The notes beneath the pieces are model-generated. The model saw only the letters and a list, made by a program, of their open reading frames with translations. It was not told the origin of the DNA and made no database searches. A stretch of DNA of 64,000 bases. Origin: Apostichopus japonicus. Its lineage: Eukaryota > Echinodermata > Holothuroidea > Aspidochirotida > Stichopodidae. How positions within the stretch are numbered: the stretch's first letter is position 1; every line of letters starts with the position of its first letter. Shown here one piece after another: positions 1 through 13,446 of the stretch. A program made the translations under genes and the position numbers. The stretch spans positions 20,138,501 to 20,202,500 of the forward strand of contig NC_092580.1 of the NCBI RefSeq assembly GCF_037975245.1. The letters are read 5' to 3'.

Positions 1-59
1 ACAGGCTGTACTAAATAACTTAGCATCATATTCTGTGACATTTGACAAAGCTGCTAAGC

Positions 60-420
60 CCACAGGACATTAATGTTGGGATGTATATGTTTACATTATT
101 CATCAAAATCTGTGTGAGATAATGATACCTTTTCTTCACAGGATGTTAATATGAGTATGTATATATGTTACATAATATATGAACAAATTATATGAGTGCA
201 TAATAATGTGATAATACTTATTCACTGCAGGACATATAATGTTCCCATGTTGTGTTAATACATTACAATTCAGGTGTGACATAATGATAACTATCGACAT
301 GTATCTAAACGATAGCAGTACATTTAATATTCTAATGGTTATATAGTTAACCACATGGTGTAAATATTTGTAATGTAATGTGCATTATGTGACACAGTGT
401 ATGTGACATCATGATACTGA
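60..420 (+). repeat. degenerate tandem repeat
   Basis: Loosely repeated CACAGGA-TTAAT-T, ATGTATAT and GTGA-ATAATGATA phrases with a spacing of about 70-100 bp. Boundaries uncertain. Confidence 0.35.
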
Positions 421-1659
421 CTGTATATCCATGGGAACAACAGGAGATTGGTTTAGTTACAAAGAATAGGTTCGTATGTGATAAACCTTTAGCAACTGTT
501 AGAATCCCGTCGTGCTGACGGTATGGTACTGGTAGTTGTATTAGAGCTGTAATTCAGTAATCAGGCAGGCCTGTTAGTCATGATTCTGCAGTAACTATGG
601 TCTTCAAGCAATGAACATGTGTGTGCGCTATCATGTATAAGTATAAGATGATGCATGATAGTGCTGATTGCTTAAGAACTAAATATATAGCAAAATCATG
701 GTAAACTGCTAAGAAAGTCAGCATAAATGGTGATCATAATTTCAACAGGAAACTGATAGTTACATTGTAGTACAAGCTGAGCAGACATTTTTTCCCATCA
801 ACCAATCAGGTTTTGACTAAGTGCACAAATTGCACTGCTAGTATGGCCATCCACATGCCAGAAAGGGGCATTGGGGAGGGAGTTTGGTCAGGGCTAGATG
901 AGCTACTTAATATGTGGGACATTTTAGGCAACTTAATGGCATAATTAGGACAAAATTCACAATTAGACTTTCCATTTTTCTCAATTTCTTCGATCGCCAC
1001 CACCAAGTGAAAGAGCTGTCATATTACATCACTGCAGCTAAATTTCTCTCAATATTTGTCAGTGTTCGCTATATGTCAAAACATTGGCATACATGAAGAT
1101 ATTCATTGACCTGGTTTGAATCATGAAATGAATTACTTTTTCAGCCTATGTGGTTGCTTTCCTTTTTCTCCCCCCCCCCCCCCATTTTTAATCATTTTTA
1201 GTTCAAAGTAAGGTTCATCAGAGGTTATAGTACCAATTAACATGTTTTGTTTCCCCTGAATTATATGTTTTTTTTTTTTTTTACTTGGAACACATGCATA
1301 AATCAAACTAACAATTTGCTAATGGAATAATTATCTTACAGTGAAATTTAAGACAAACAGTTCAAAGTAACTCATTTCGACATAATTCAAGTGTACATTG
1401 TCTGAAAATGAATTAAAAATGAATGAATGAATCTTGTATTGTCAAGAGGCTTCAAAGATGATCCAGAGGAATGATTTTCAAAATTCAGATGTCAAAACCG
1501 ACGAATAAAAAGCTAGGAAATATATAAAGCTTTGAAATCTTTTCAACACGGAAATAAAGTTAAGGCATAAGTAAGGAATATTGAGGAGTATGTAAAGTAA
1601 ACTAAATGATTTGTTTTTATTTAGCAGAAATCAGCTACTCATCATTATTTCAATCAATT
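421..1659. other. noncoding AT-rich DNA, no gene seen
   Basis: Short shadow ORFs only. A C14 run at 1170-1183 is the most notable feature. Confidence 0.5.
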
Positions 1660-1663
1660 TTAA

Positions 1664-1899
1664 AGGTATGTTGTATGGACCACAAATATGCTAGATATTC
1701 AAATATGGTCACCTTTGGTCAAAATTCTTAAACTGTATTTATTACAACCTTTGAGGAAATTTTCCTCACTGGGACATTCAGTCATCTTGTGTGTTCATGT
1801 CTGAGAACAATTTGGAGAGTAAAGACCTACAGGAAAGTACTTTTTGAAAACTTCTGTTAATTATAGCGTGCTATAATTTGGAGCCTATACTGACTACCT
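1664..1899 (+). mobile_element. MITE with TTAA target duplication, copy 1
   Basis: Flanked by TTAA at 1660-1663 and 1900-1903. Terminal inverted repeats begin AGGTA and continue imperfectly (GTATGGACCACAAAT on the left; GTATAGGCTCCAAAT read inward on the right). 236 bp, no ORF. TTAA targets are used by piggyBac- and Kolobok-type transposases; which one applies here is not determined. Confidence 0.7.
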
Positions 1900-4800
1900 T
1901 TAAAGTTACTATAACTAGCTCTTGTAATGTTCTTAATCAGGATATTATGTTTGCATGTATGTGGGTGTGTGGATGCGTGTTTGATCAACTAGTAGTGCTT
2001 TTAAGAATCTTTCAACAGAAGTTGACCATTAATTCTCTGAATAGAAAGTAAAATGCATTTTGCCATTTTGAAGTATTATGAGCTATTAACAGAATTAAAC
2101 TGACTGATTTCGAAAAAGTGTTGGAATTATTTCAAACATATACAAAAGAATTTGCAAAATTTGTGATTGTTTTTAAAGCCTGCATATCCTCTTGAACTTG
2201 CTTTGATAGAGTAAACAGCTGTCAACGTAACAGTGACATAACATCTTGGGTACAGATATCTCATATTATATATTAACTAATTAAGTAATTAACTAACTAT
2301 GTAATAATTTTTAATTAGCCTTCATTTAGTGCAAATCTGATACAATAGATCAAGATCTCAAAGCTAGATCAAGAAGAAATTTCATTGTGCACAAAAACTT
2401 GTTGGGAATATTGCCAACCTGTCCTCCACACTTGCAGACTCTTGTATATCAAATTTATTCTCCTTTTGTGGTGAAAACAAAATCAATATAAAGCAGGAAA
2501 ACAAAGAGGAAAAATAAACCACACCCATCCAACCTTGTGGTAAACATATGAAAGTGAGATATACATTAATGAGCTATTCTGATCAATATATCTCCTTAGT
2601 TATATAAAGAAACCAAGATTATATAAATACTTGAAAATGGCACGTTGAATTTTCATCTGTTTCACAGAAACAACATATTAACAAATACTTGTTAGCTTGC
2701 CTTTTCACTGATCCATCAAAACGAGCAATTTAAGTACATCTTTATATTTATTAATGAAATAATGCTCTGTCATGATATTGGTAGCTATGGCAACATGAGT
2801 AAAATCTCTCCTTTGCTTGCCTGAGTTTTAAGACGTTCAGATCTATTAACCCGAGTGCTGGATTCAGAATTTGATTTACAATGACATGGCATTTTTTTCT
2901 CCTTTCTATACCTGTGTGTTTCATAACCTGTAGCGCAGTACAATAGACATGCATTGTGGGTTAAAAATTTCATTTTATGTGGAAAGGCTTGTTAATTGTG
3001 AGAGAATGGAGATAATAAACATAAAACTCCAGTTTTGATTTCAGACTTTTTGGGCCTCAGCTTAGCTCTCAACTCCCTTACCTTGCTGCCTACTTTAATT
3101 ACGGTTAATGTTGATTCATTTTGCATAGCAGATTTTTTTGTTGGTATAATTGTTACAAAAGCTGGTATAGCAATTTATCTACTGCTGTGTATACTGAATC
3201 ATGATCTGACATATGATAAAGCACTACAGCATTACAGGACTGTCATCATTTCATTACTTTTTTTTCAGAATTATTTACAGGAACAGAATCCGCGAACTAC
3301 ATATCTGAAGGAGGGGTTAATAAAAACAAATTTATGTATAGAGTTTCCTCGTGTACCTCTTTCTCAATCTACAACAGAACTTAACATTAGCACATTAGCA
3401 ACGTGATGTTTTCAGTTCTCCAGTCAATATGTCTCTTGCAAAGAAAGGGACATCCCCATTCATTTTTTTTCTTGACACATTTTCCCTAGAGCTCGTCTTT
3501 CCACTGTAAGTAAAGAGCTGACTTGTTGAAGGCTTGTTAAAATGTCCATCTCTTGCATATACCGCTACCTAATTTTATGTGAATTATGCTGTTGGAATGC
3601 CAAGTGTGGGGTTTGTTTGTATGTTTTTTAATGGAGGATGTCATCCCTAATATCTCTGATCTGATTGGCTACCACCTACAAACTTAAAAAAAAAGGGCAG
3701 ATTAATCATCTCGGGAGATAAGCATTTCATCAGCAGCCAATGTCTAGTGACCTTGTAAAATATAAGCTGCTTATCAGCTCCAAAGAAAACAACAAAGCAT
3801 TTGAAAACAGTTTCTTAAAAGCTTCTCCTGGGTATTCACATTCTAATCAAGTCATCCACATGAGATAAGCATTTGATCTGCCAGTTTTTATGCTCGGCAA
3901 CCATCTGAAGCATGACCATTAGTGGCAGCCTAAGCTGTTAGGATAAAACTTAAAGGAACATATAATGATTTATACTCTTTTTTCATTATATGTCACATCA
4001 ACATGCAGTTCCTACGATGATTGATTACGTTTATTCAGTCTAATTCTGTCTCCTTCAGCATTCTGATTGGTCAGTTGTTTGCCTATTGATCTCACCTGAA
4101 ACATGACTGCTTAAAGGCACTGCCTAAGCTGTTAGGATGAAAGAGTGTATAAATGTCAACTAAACAGTATGTCCTAAACTCAGTCAAGTCAGTCAATCCT
4201 TAAACATTTTACCATAAAATTACTTTAAATTCCTGTTATGCACATACAATTGATCTGGCAGTTTTCCATCCGAAAATGATTAGCAGACCAACAGCAATCA
4301 TTCTAATGGCTGCTTGGCTTAATATATCAATTAAATGATGTTAATATTATAAACATTTGTAGTTATTTATAGTATGTGGAAGCTGTATACCTTTACTGAA
4401 GAGGAATTTGACCATTGCGTTAATTGTCTGTATGTTGTGTCATCATGCATTGTATTTCCCAGATGTTGCATGGCAAACTTTACGCAATTAAGTCTCCTCA
4501 TTTTCATTTCCTCTTCGTTTGCATTTAGATATTAGTTTCCAGATTTATACTAAGATTTCAAATTTAAATGATCGATTTCAGATTTGGCTTTTACTGATTA
4601 ATTGTTAATTAGAGTACAATTAATGAGCACATTCAGGTATAAAGACTTCTTTGCAGATAAAATTTCTTGCAAATTGTCAATTTGGAAATTTGAAGGAAAA
4701 AAAGTTGAAACTTTTCTTGATGTATTGTATTTCAAATATGCATTTACTCATTTTCCTAATGAGCTGCATTTTTATTGTCATGTATTGTTATGAAAATACA

Positions 4801-6744
4801 ATCATAAAATTGGCAAAAAATTTGCAGAAAGGAATTAAATTACTAAAAATATACAGTTGTATTACTTCATTGGCATGCCAAAAGTCAGTGTCATTTTCTG
4901 GCTGCAGTGTTCACTTCTATCGTCACTGTAGTGTTTTGTTAATAATAATTGTTATGAAGTGATCAGTGTGTCATCTTAAGCCCAGATTTTTTTTATAGAT
5001 AAGTGAAAAATCCTCCATCCATGCAACCATCAGTTACAAAAATTCAAACTATAAAGTTTTCATTTCAAGCAGAAACTAAAGGTGTGACATACCCTAAATA
5101 TGCAAATAAGATGTCTGTTGTTTTGTAGTGAAAATGTGCTAGATTTAATTAGAAGAAATAATTAGCTTTTTCTCCCCAATTCCCAATAATTTATTTGCGC
5201 TCGGCTCAGACATCTAGATATAAAGTCACGGTTTGCTTGGTCTTAATTACTGAAATTTCTGATTAGGAAATTTTGTTGTGGTCGTTTCCGTGGTCATGGT
5301 CCTGATTATGTGGGGTCTCAAGGGCTTGTATTAATGTTTCAAAAAGATCACACTGTTATCTGGCGTGATTGTTGGAAAGGGTAGCAACCTATTGCGAAGT
5401 CAAAAGTATATTGTATGCTACTGTTCATAAATTTTGCTTCCACTGTCGATAGAGCAAAGCAACAAAACTAAGGGACATGTGATATTCCCAACGTGCAACT
5501 TGTTGTTTTTTTACATGTACTGTCTGTCCTTTACTATATTCTAACTTGCACTTCAGTTCAACTATTTTTTTGATGATTTATGATATAACGTAACTATTTC
5601 TTCTCTGTTCTATCTTCTTGCTATATATATGCATCTACTTTGATTCGCTTAGACTTCAAGACCATTACAAAATTTTACAACCAATTTTCCATCTCTTTCT
5701 GTTGAAGGGGAACTAAAGTGTGGAAAGTGTGAACGAATGAAAATGTAGTTGAGATGACGGTTTGTTAAAAGTATGGAGATTTTTGCTTGGAAATGATGTT
5801 TAAAAAAATTGCAATGTGGATTGCGGAATGACTCAATCATGCACAAGTGTCAAATGGATGAACTTACAGTATTGAATAGCAATAAGAACAAACTAAGAAA
5901 AAAAAGATTAGCCTAATCTGTTGAATGGAATCGCCGTACAGTCTGCTCAAGACAGATCATCCGTCCCAGTGTGTCAACTGTAGACATGAAAATGGAAGTT
6001 TGAAGTTTATTAAAAAGCCGGTATAAATATATATAAACCACATATTTATTAATAGGAATATAAAACAATATCATTAAACAGAAGGTATAGAGAAACATTA
6101 CTGAAGTAGAAAATAAATACAGAAAAACCTAAAGAAATATTTTAAATATATAATATATATTTTAATCTAATAAAGCTTGCAATTGTTGTTGCATGTGATC
6201 TTGTATTTTTAATGACTAAATATTCTCCTCACTAAGAGAGGTTTCTATTAAATGATCACGTGACAAAAGTAAATCCTGACCCTTTAAATGGTTGAACTTT
6301 CAGCCATCTATCACTGTCCGTCCGATAGCATATATAATGTCGATGAACACTCGCCGATATTACGAGGATCACAGGCCGTAATTGCTTCTTACAATTACGT
6401 GGATAGAAGATCGATAGAGTGGAGTATTATAACCTGACGCCCAGCAGGTTACTCAATCAGAAGACAGTGTATAATGACCTACTTTGTTCAGATTAAGTGA
6501 CCTGGATGAGTTAGCCGCATTTTTACGTTACCATCGGCAAAGAGGCCTTAAACTGCCCGCTGCGCTCAGAGACTCGTATTAAAAAAAGGGGTCGAAACTC
6601 TGCAACTGTTCCAAAAACCGGGTTTGGAGATTTCGTGCCAAGTTTTTATGTCGTGCTATGCTCCACTAACCATTTTAATTGTTCTATGATTTATGACAAT
6701 TAGCACAGGCCAAAAGTGCATGGTGGTTTTCTCTTTGGAGAGTT

Positions 6745-6796
6745 GGAGTGGGTGGGTGGGTGGGTGGGTGAGCTGGTTGGGTGGGTGGATGGTTAG
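6745..6796 (+). repeat. (GGGT)n with G-quadruplex potential
   Basis: Five consecutive GGG runs separated by single T (6750-6768), followed by two more GGGTGGGT stretches. Confidence 0.8.
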
Positions 6797-7339
6797 AAGG
6801 AATGAAAATTAAGTGATCACTGATAGGTCTTCTTTCTTCCTACATGTGAAATGATCTTATACTTTTATATCACACTTCAACATATGAGATCGTGATAAGT
6901 GAATTAAACGCATAATAAAACCTGTGCTAATTCTCAATGATCTGTTTATTCACCAATTGTACATTTCTGCACAACCTAAAGGAAAGAGAACCTTCAAGGC
7001 TCTTTAGTGTAATTTGGTTATGATGATGCTGCTGGTTGTTTATGTCGTTGTTAGGTCACAATGTTCACATGATACATGTCAAAGGTTCCAATTCAGACTT
7101 GAGAAATACGTAAAGTACAATCTGGACTATCCTCATACACATTGGAACAGAGGTTTTCCGATAATATGAAAACCCTTCTGTGATATTCCATCTGTGAAAC
7201 AGGCTACTTGTGGTTCAACTCATGTAGTGCATGTATTCTCAAGCACAAATCCGGATCTCGTTTTCGTTTTAATTTATACAAGTCAAAACAACAAATATAT
7301 GACGACAATTAACAATCACCAAGCTAATGCTAAAACCAC

Positions 7340-7470
7340 TGTATACTGTCCTGTAATGTTATTGCTTCAAAGCGCTCGTACTGACAGTATGAACAGTTCC
7401 TAACCTAAATTTATCTGGAACATAGAAACATGAACTGCTCATACAATTGTCAGTACAAGCTGGACATGAA
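7340..7470 (+). repeat. diverged relative of the 27506-27707 element
   Basis: Shares TGACAGTATGAACAGTT, TAGAAACATGA, and a following inverted ATTGTCAGTAC and GGACATGAA in the same order. The terminal CCCAGTTGGG is not present. Confidence 0.5.
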
Positions 7471-7481
7471 TGAAGGTGATT

Positions 7482-7556
7482 GTGGGCGAGTGGGGCGTAC
7501 ATGTGGGTGAGTGGGGCATATGTGGGCGAGTGGGACATGTGGGCGAGTGGGTGTAG
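7482..7556 (+). repeat. short minisatellite, ~18-21-bp unit
   Basis: Four units of GTGGGCGAGTGGGGC followed by a variable 3-6-bp ACAT-like end. Confidence 0.75.
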
Positions 7557-8484
7557 TCATATAGTACCCTCACGTATGGAATGACTATCATGTGCCTACA
7601 CATGTGCTGTTGAGATTATGAAATGACTTTATATTGTTATCATGCACATGGAATTCTACCTCTATAAAGTATATGCTGTTTCACTTCCACATAAAGTACC
7701 ACGATCCTGATTACAATGGCGTCGTCATCCCTTCAACAAACATGTTGCAATGCGTAAAGCTCTAAACCAGGGTCATTAATAGTAAATTTCTATTAAAACT
7801 TAACGGAAGATAATTGGTTTTTGTAATATTGTCATCATGCAGTGTAAATTTTTTATCTACAAATCATTGCAAAATAGGTCTTTAGTAGTAAAATGCTGAA
7901 AGACACTTTCCAGAAGTACAAAGTACTATCATGTCAACTCTCTTTCAGACTTTCTTTCATTTTCATCAAATAAAGTCAGATTAATATTAATCATGAAAAT
8001 TTTTTTTTTTATTAATTTTTTTATTGTTCCTTTCTTTTCATGATAATATCGATCTAATATATATATATGCCTTTGAGCATGATTCTTGAACTAAATGTGA
8101 CAGTGAGTGATCTGTTTCAAGCATTCTATTTAATAATGGTTACTAACGTTCATTAATAGAGCCCATAAATCTAGTTGCCAACTGACCATATATGCTCCCT
8201 GCCTTCAGTGATTACCATCGAATCAAAGGAGCGCAATAATTTAACGCTTAGGTTATTGCTTTCTATCGTATTCATTTGTCCTAGAATATTGCCGATTTTA
8301 CTGTGATTGTGAACTGTTACTATGGTTTCAAGGCCAGATGATGCAAACAATAGCATTGAATTTACAAACTTAAGTACTAGCACCTTTTGGAAGGCATTGT
8401 ATTGTGTTAGTTTAGCTCATCAGCCTGAATGTGGAAAATTCAATCCGACGAGATGATTGAAGGTATCTTCAGTTGCATTATTAA

Positions 8485-8729
8485 AGGTAGTCAGTATAGG
8501 CCCCAAATAATACAGGTAGCATGCTATAATTGCTAGAAGTTTTCAAATAGTAATTTACTGGAGGTCTTTACTCTCCAAATTGTTCTCAGACATTAAGGAA
8601 CAATCAGTATGGCTGAATGTCCCAGTGAGGAAAATTTCTTCGAAGGTTGTAATAAAACAGTTTGAGAATTTTTACCAAAGGTGACCATATTTGAATATCT
8701 AGCATATTTGGGGCCAATACAGCATACCT
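8485..8729 (-). mobile_element. MITE with TTAA target duplication, copy 2 (inverted)
   Basis: Reverse-complement relative of the copy at 1664-1899 along its whole length (shared GGTGACCATATTTGAATATC and CTGAATGTCCCAGTGAGGAA, read on this or the opposite strand). Flanks are TTAA (8481-8484) and TTAT (8730-8733), so one flank is mutated. Confidence 0.7.
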
Positions 8730-9637
8730 TTATCAATAGCTGGTAGAAAAGTAAGGAAGAAAACTAACTTTTTTTTTCAGGAGTGCAATATGTTGACAAA
8801 GATCTCATTCTTTACAGTTGCTAATTTTTTTTAAATTAAAATATATCTACTATGACTCAGCTAAAAAAAATTTTCTTTGTTTTTCAATGATTATTTTGGA
8901 TGTGGGTTGATGTCGCTGACAACGCTAGCTGAATTGTTCCCCTGAATGCTGGTTACATCTCATTACACAAATATTGACTCATCGTGGGACAGGTGTTTTT
9001 CAAACTACGTGACTCGTTAGCATAGAGTTAATACATAAATGGGATGCTTGTAATACCTGCTCCATCCCGTGGATCCTATTTTAAAGTTTTGTGCTTCAAG
9101 TGAAAGTTTCAAGTGAAGTTTTTGTGTGGGTTTTTCTTGGCACATTTTCTACACTACTCGTTAGTAAAATCCCAGAGCGAGCAATGCGGCTCATTCGCTT
9201 AAATATATATATATGTCATAGTACAGTAGATGTCAAAAAGCTTGTGGGACAAAATGTAAAAGTTGAAGTCAATTTTCTTGTAAAGCATTGATTCCTCATT
9301 CCATATTGTATTTGATATATGTATATATATATAGATTTTGATATATATATATATATATCACAGTGGTTACTTTGTTCTTTTATTGGATTTATATTTTTGA
9401 TGGTTTCTGACTATTGCTATTTTCCTTACATTCCACTTTATTAAATGATCTTTGTCCATTGAACTCTGTACCAGTTGCATATAATTACTCGGATAAAATA
9501 ACGATGAAAGAAAACAAAAGCAAGCAAACTGACGTAAGCAAGCTTCGACATACCTGCTCAAAATATATATATATAGATATAGATATATATAAATTTTTTT
9601 TAACCTTTTGTTTATTTCGTTTTGATTTACCCATCAG

Positions 9638-9796
9638 CAAGCCTTCAATGCAACGGCAGTGGTCAGACACATGAGGAAACTCGGTCTCGGTCTCGGAGGT
9701 GACGCTGCCAACGGTGGAAACAGAAGCAACAGCAGTGAGTCAGACAAAAGCGAAGGCGCAAAAGATCTTTCTCCAAAGTCATCAGTCAGTAGCTGA
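9638..9796 (+). CDS. probable terminal coding exon of an unrecognised gene
   Basis: After a long pyrimidine tract and a CCCATCAG acceptor, 159 nt stay open and end in TGA (9794-9796). They encode QAFNATAVVRHMRKLGLGLG, then a Gly/Asn/Ser-rich tail with Ser-Glu-Ser-Asp-Lys and a Ser-rich end. The base composition is much richer in G and C than the flanks, and the first part (AFNATAVVRHMRKL) looks like a conserved amphipathic helix. I do not recognise the protein. No upstream exon of the same gene could be found in 1-9637, so that region may be intron. A minus-strand open frame over the same bases is judged a shadow. Confidence 0.5.
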   Translation, partial: QAFNATAVVRHMRKLGLGLGGDAANGGNRSNSSESDKSEGAKDLSPKSSVSS

Positions 9797-12700
9797 ACAA
9801 ACATCTCAGGGGCCGCTTTACAGATCCAGTAGCAACGTCCGTCGTCGTCATGGTCATCCATGTTGATTTTTAGGGGAAGCCTGCAGTCTTAACAGATGAG
9901 AAAGACTGCTTTGTTTTGAATTTTTTTTTAAGGAAAGAAAAAAAACCTGTATGCTTTCATTTCCCAAACCCCTTTAAGGGAACCCATTTCTTTTTAAATA
10001 TCTGAGTTTTCTTTTCTTCTGTTTTCCGTTTCTCTTCCTTTTTTTAATTCGTTTTACAGAGAAAAAATGGGAGCTGTCTGGGATAAGTGAAATTTTGTAT
10101 GAAAATTTATAACATATCACTGTCTTGTTATGGGAGGAAGCTGTATGTGTTTACGTGAACTTAAATGAGACACAAACCCCACGATCATTATGGATCGATG
10201 TGATAGAGAACAACTTCCAACCAAGGGCTTTTAAGAAAAATCTTGTTCCATATGTGCAATATCACACAGATTTAGTGTTTCTTCACACAGAAAATGGAGA
10301 CTTTGATCAATTGACTTTGACATTATCTAGCCACATGTGTTTCAATTACATGTTTATTACAATGTTTATCCTCAAAATGGAGATGGGTTTTGCAAATGCT
10401 GAATCTAAAAGTTATCGACCCTCTTAATATGACGTAATCACGGAATTGGATTCAACATTGTCAACATTATTAATTCTACCTTGAAAAATATGAGAAGATA
10501 AACAAGGAGAAAGTAAACAGGATTCGGATCCTAGCGGCACTATGACATCGCAGATTCTACGAAAATGACAGCTGCCAGACGCGAGCTTTGAACTAGGCTG
10601 CTACTTCCCAAACAGAAGATATTTCTTTGCTTTTTGAGAGAATTATTCTTCTCCAAAGATCTCTGTCATATACTAAGCCAAAGGCGATGGTTGGGTTTTG
10701 TGTCTCACTTGAATTGACTAGTTAAGGACTGCTAGTTTACGTGAAGCATGAATTTTTTTTAACTCTATCATAAGTTAGTATCGCGTAACATTCAGTTCCA
10801 TTTCCTGTCTAGTAGTGACAGGGAATAACTTATCCGGCATCTCGTGACAAAATGTTGTACGAGTGCAAAGACATTATGCGATTTCCTGCACACAGTAACC
10901 ATCTCATGAGAGACAACATTCAGAAGTGCTTAAGCTGCTACACAAAATTTGGACACTAACTTTATATTCCCTGAGAGATTATTATTCTGTGAAAAAAGGG
11001 CAACTGTTGCAGTCCATAAAATTATTGTCTGTGGGAGTAAAAGTATAGGGTATTATGTTTATGTGAATTTATGGAGTTTTCTTGTGTTAGGGAAGGGGAG
11101 GACTAAGATGAGCTAGGAGATGTACTTCCAAACTACTACCGCCAGTTTGATTAGAATACTTGCTGGATTTTTAAAAGTCAGCAACAACAACAAAAAACTA
11201 GTAGATAGGATATGATCTTTAGTTTCTTGTTTTGAGGTGAGTGATTTGACTTCATAACACATTTGTACAGAAAAAAATTTATGTCAAAATGTAAGGGAGG
11301 ATGATGACGATGATGATCACAGAGAACAATGTATGTTTAATGGGTGAGTACCAAATTATTCTGTTCACATTTAAAAAAATTCTTTCGGAAAATTGTATCA
11401 ACCCACTGATATATCTTGAAGCAATTATGAAGTTAAGTAATGAAGAAGAAACAAACATTCTTCGAAAGCATTGGCTAGAATGAATTCCTTCTTGGATGAT
11501 AATTACATCTTCTACTTCTTTCATACCAAGCAAAGAATTGCCCCTAAATATGCTTGAAAAGTTCAAACATGATCATGACTGTACATAAAAACATCATACA
11601 TTTATATGATGATAAATAGACACATCCTGTGCCTGAGTGGTTGCTAGAGTACCATAAAACAATTTTGTTGCCATGGAGATATTCCTTTGCAATGGAAATG
11701 AGAAGGAAGTTCATATATTGTGTACATACATGTTGTTACCGTGCATACCCGAGCGGGGAAAAAAAGAAAGAAAAAAAAGGCAGAGATATATAGCCTGCAG
11801 TTTAAGTAAATCATGGTGGTTGTGCACATAAATGGTCCTCTTAAATTAAGAACTGAGAAACTTTGAAACACCCAGGTTACTATAATGGTTGTTGGAAGAA
11901 GGTTACTCAATTATATGTATTATGATGAAGCAGGGTTAATTTCCAAGTTTTTATGTTTACTTGAAGTTTATTCCACTGAAGGGAATTGCAGAAACACCCA
12001 CTTGTAGAGTTTGTTATCTGCAGGCAGGTAAAAAAAGTAAAGTAAGGTGGAACTTTACTATATTAACTAAGTGTTATGCATCTGCTCTGGACAAGTATAA
12101 CCTAATATGTTTCTTCGTTCAGACAGGAGACACTTAATGTTGGTTCTGTAGAACTGTGAAGGGTCTCTTAAATGTATCCATTGGTGTGAAACAGTTCTTG
12201 GAGTTTGAAAAGGAATGCACAAGCAGACCCCAGTCTTTTCACACAACTTTTCCTATTCCATCCTGTCGAGTGAACTGTTTGTTCATTCATGCCAGTTTGC
12301 AGAAACGGCAAGTTGGAAAGGTTACTTTTATCCCTCCCCTTGTTTCTTAATTTTCACAAAGTATGCACGGAGACAGATATTAAGCACAGTCAAAATTAAT
12401 TTGTCACTGTTTCTTTTCTGCATGCAGAACCTTGAAAACAGAAGAGCATGCAGACTGCTTTTGCTTAAAGCTAGGTCAGAAACAAAACTTTGTGGAGTGA
12501 TTTCGAATAGGGTTGAAAAATTTTATAGGACTATCTTATATTTCATCATCTCATTATAATGGATCTTGTAATAGAAAACCCTAGAAGCATTAGGTTTCAT
12601 TTTTGTGGATTCAGTTCTATTTACAAAGACAAAATGAATACAAGATATACATCTGAGCAGCATTTTTGGGTAATACATGGATTTGTTTACATGCGTGGGT

Positions 12701-13432
12701 AGCTACTATTTCCTGCACATTTCAATCATTTTATTGACGCTTTACATCAAAGTGAGCATAAACATTTGGTAGGGATGTGTCAGATTTCGTTCGATGGCTT
12801 CGAGTCATGGGGAAGCATTAAGGCCGGCATTAGAGACTCAATAGGCAACTTAGTGATAATGAAAAGGCTTTTAATCACATATTTCACGGCTATTGCCATC
12901 ATTCACGAAACAATCTACCCAAAAACTTTTGCATTTACTTTTCTTCCCCTTTGTTTAAATTTTCTTCCCGTCGTTTAGTAAAGTAAGCTACCTTACTTAA
13001 AATTGATCTAATCCAAACATAATAATGTGACTTTCCTATTACGACTATCCGAATTATGAATGTTTAACCGCTTATTCATGTTAACTCTTGAGGAAGTACC
13101 TTTGTGATAAGTACAGATGAAAACTTCTCTGCTTTATGTTGTATAAACAATTAAAACACATGATTTAGCAGTGCTGCTGGGATACATTTCCTACTTCGGG
13201 CAACCATTCTCCCATACTCACCCACCCACATTCATGATAAAACTCAAGCATTAGTACCTACTGTTGCATTTTATCTTTTAATATCAGCCTCCAAAATATC
13301 AAATTTTATGGTCATTGCTTGCTTTTCTTTACCTCTCATTGAAGTATTACAAAAAAAATTTGATTTGCAAACATGATGTGTGTGGGTTTCTGATAACAGT
13401 TTTATTATTCCTTTCATCCAATTCCCCGTGCT

Positions 13433-13446
13433 GTTACCATAGTAAC
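13433..13446. promoter_or_regulatory. RFX X-box-like motif
   Basis: GTTACCATAGTAAC, a perfect palindromic match to the RFX consensus GTNRCC-N2-RGYAAC. Confidence 0.45.

Larger units (their letters stand above)
1904..8480. other. noncoding AT-rich DNA, possibly intronic
   Basis: No supportable exon. It contains a near-duplicate phrase GCCTAAGCTGTTAGGAT at about 3930 and 4125, G-rich repeats at 6745-6792 and 7482-7556, and a patch richer in G+C at about 6290-6660 with no open frame. Confidence 0.45.

Noticed and set aside
3035-3406. 123-codon ORF with hydrophobic stretch
   Set aside because: AT-rich composition, no family resemblance, no flanking splice logic.
10125-10427. 100-codon plus-strand ORF
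   Set aside because: No recognisable motif and composition like surrounding noncoding DNA.
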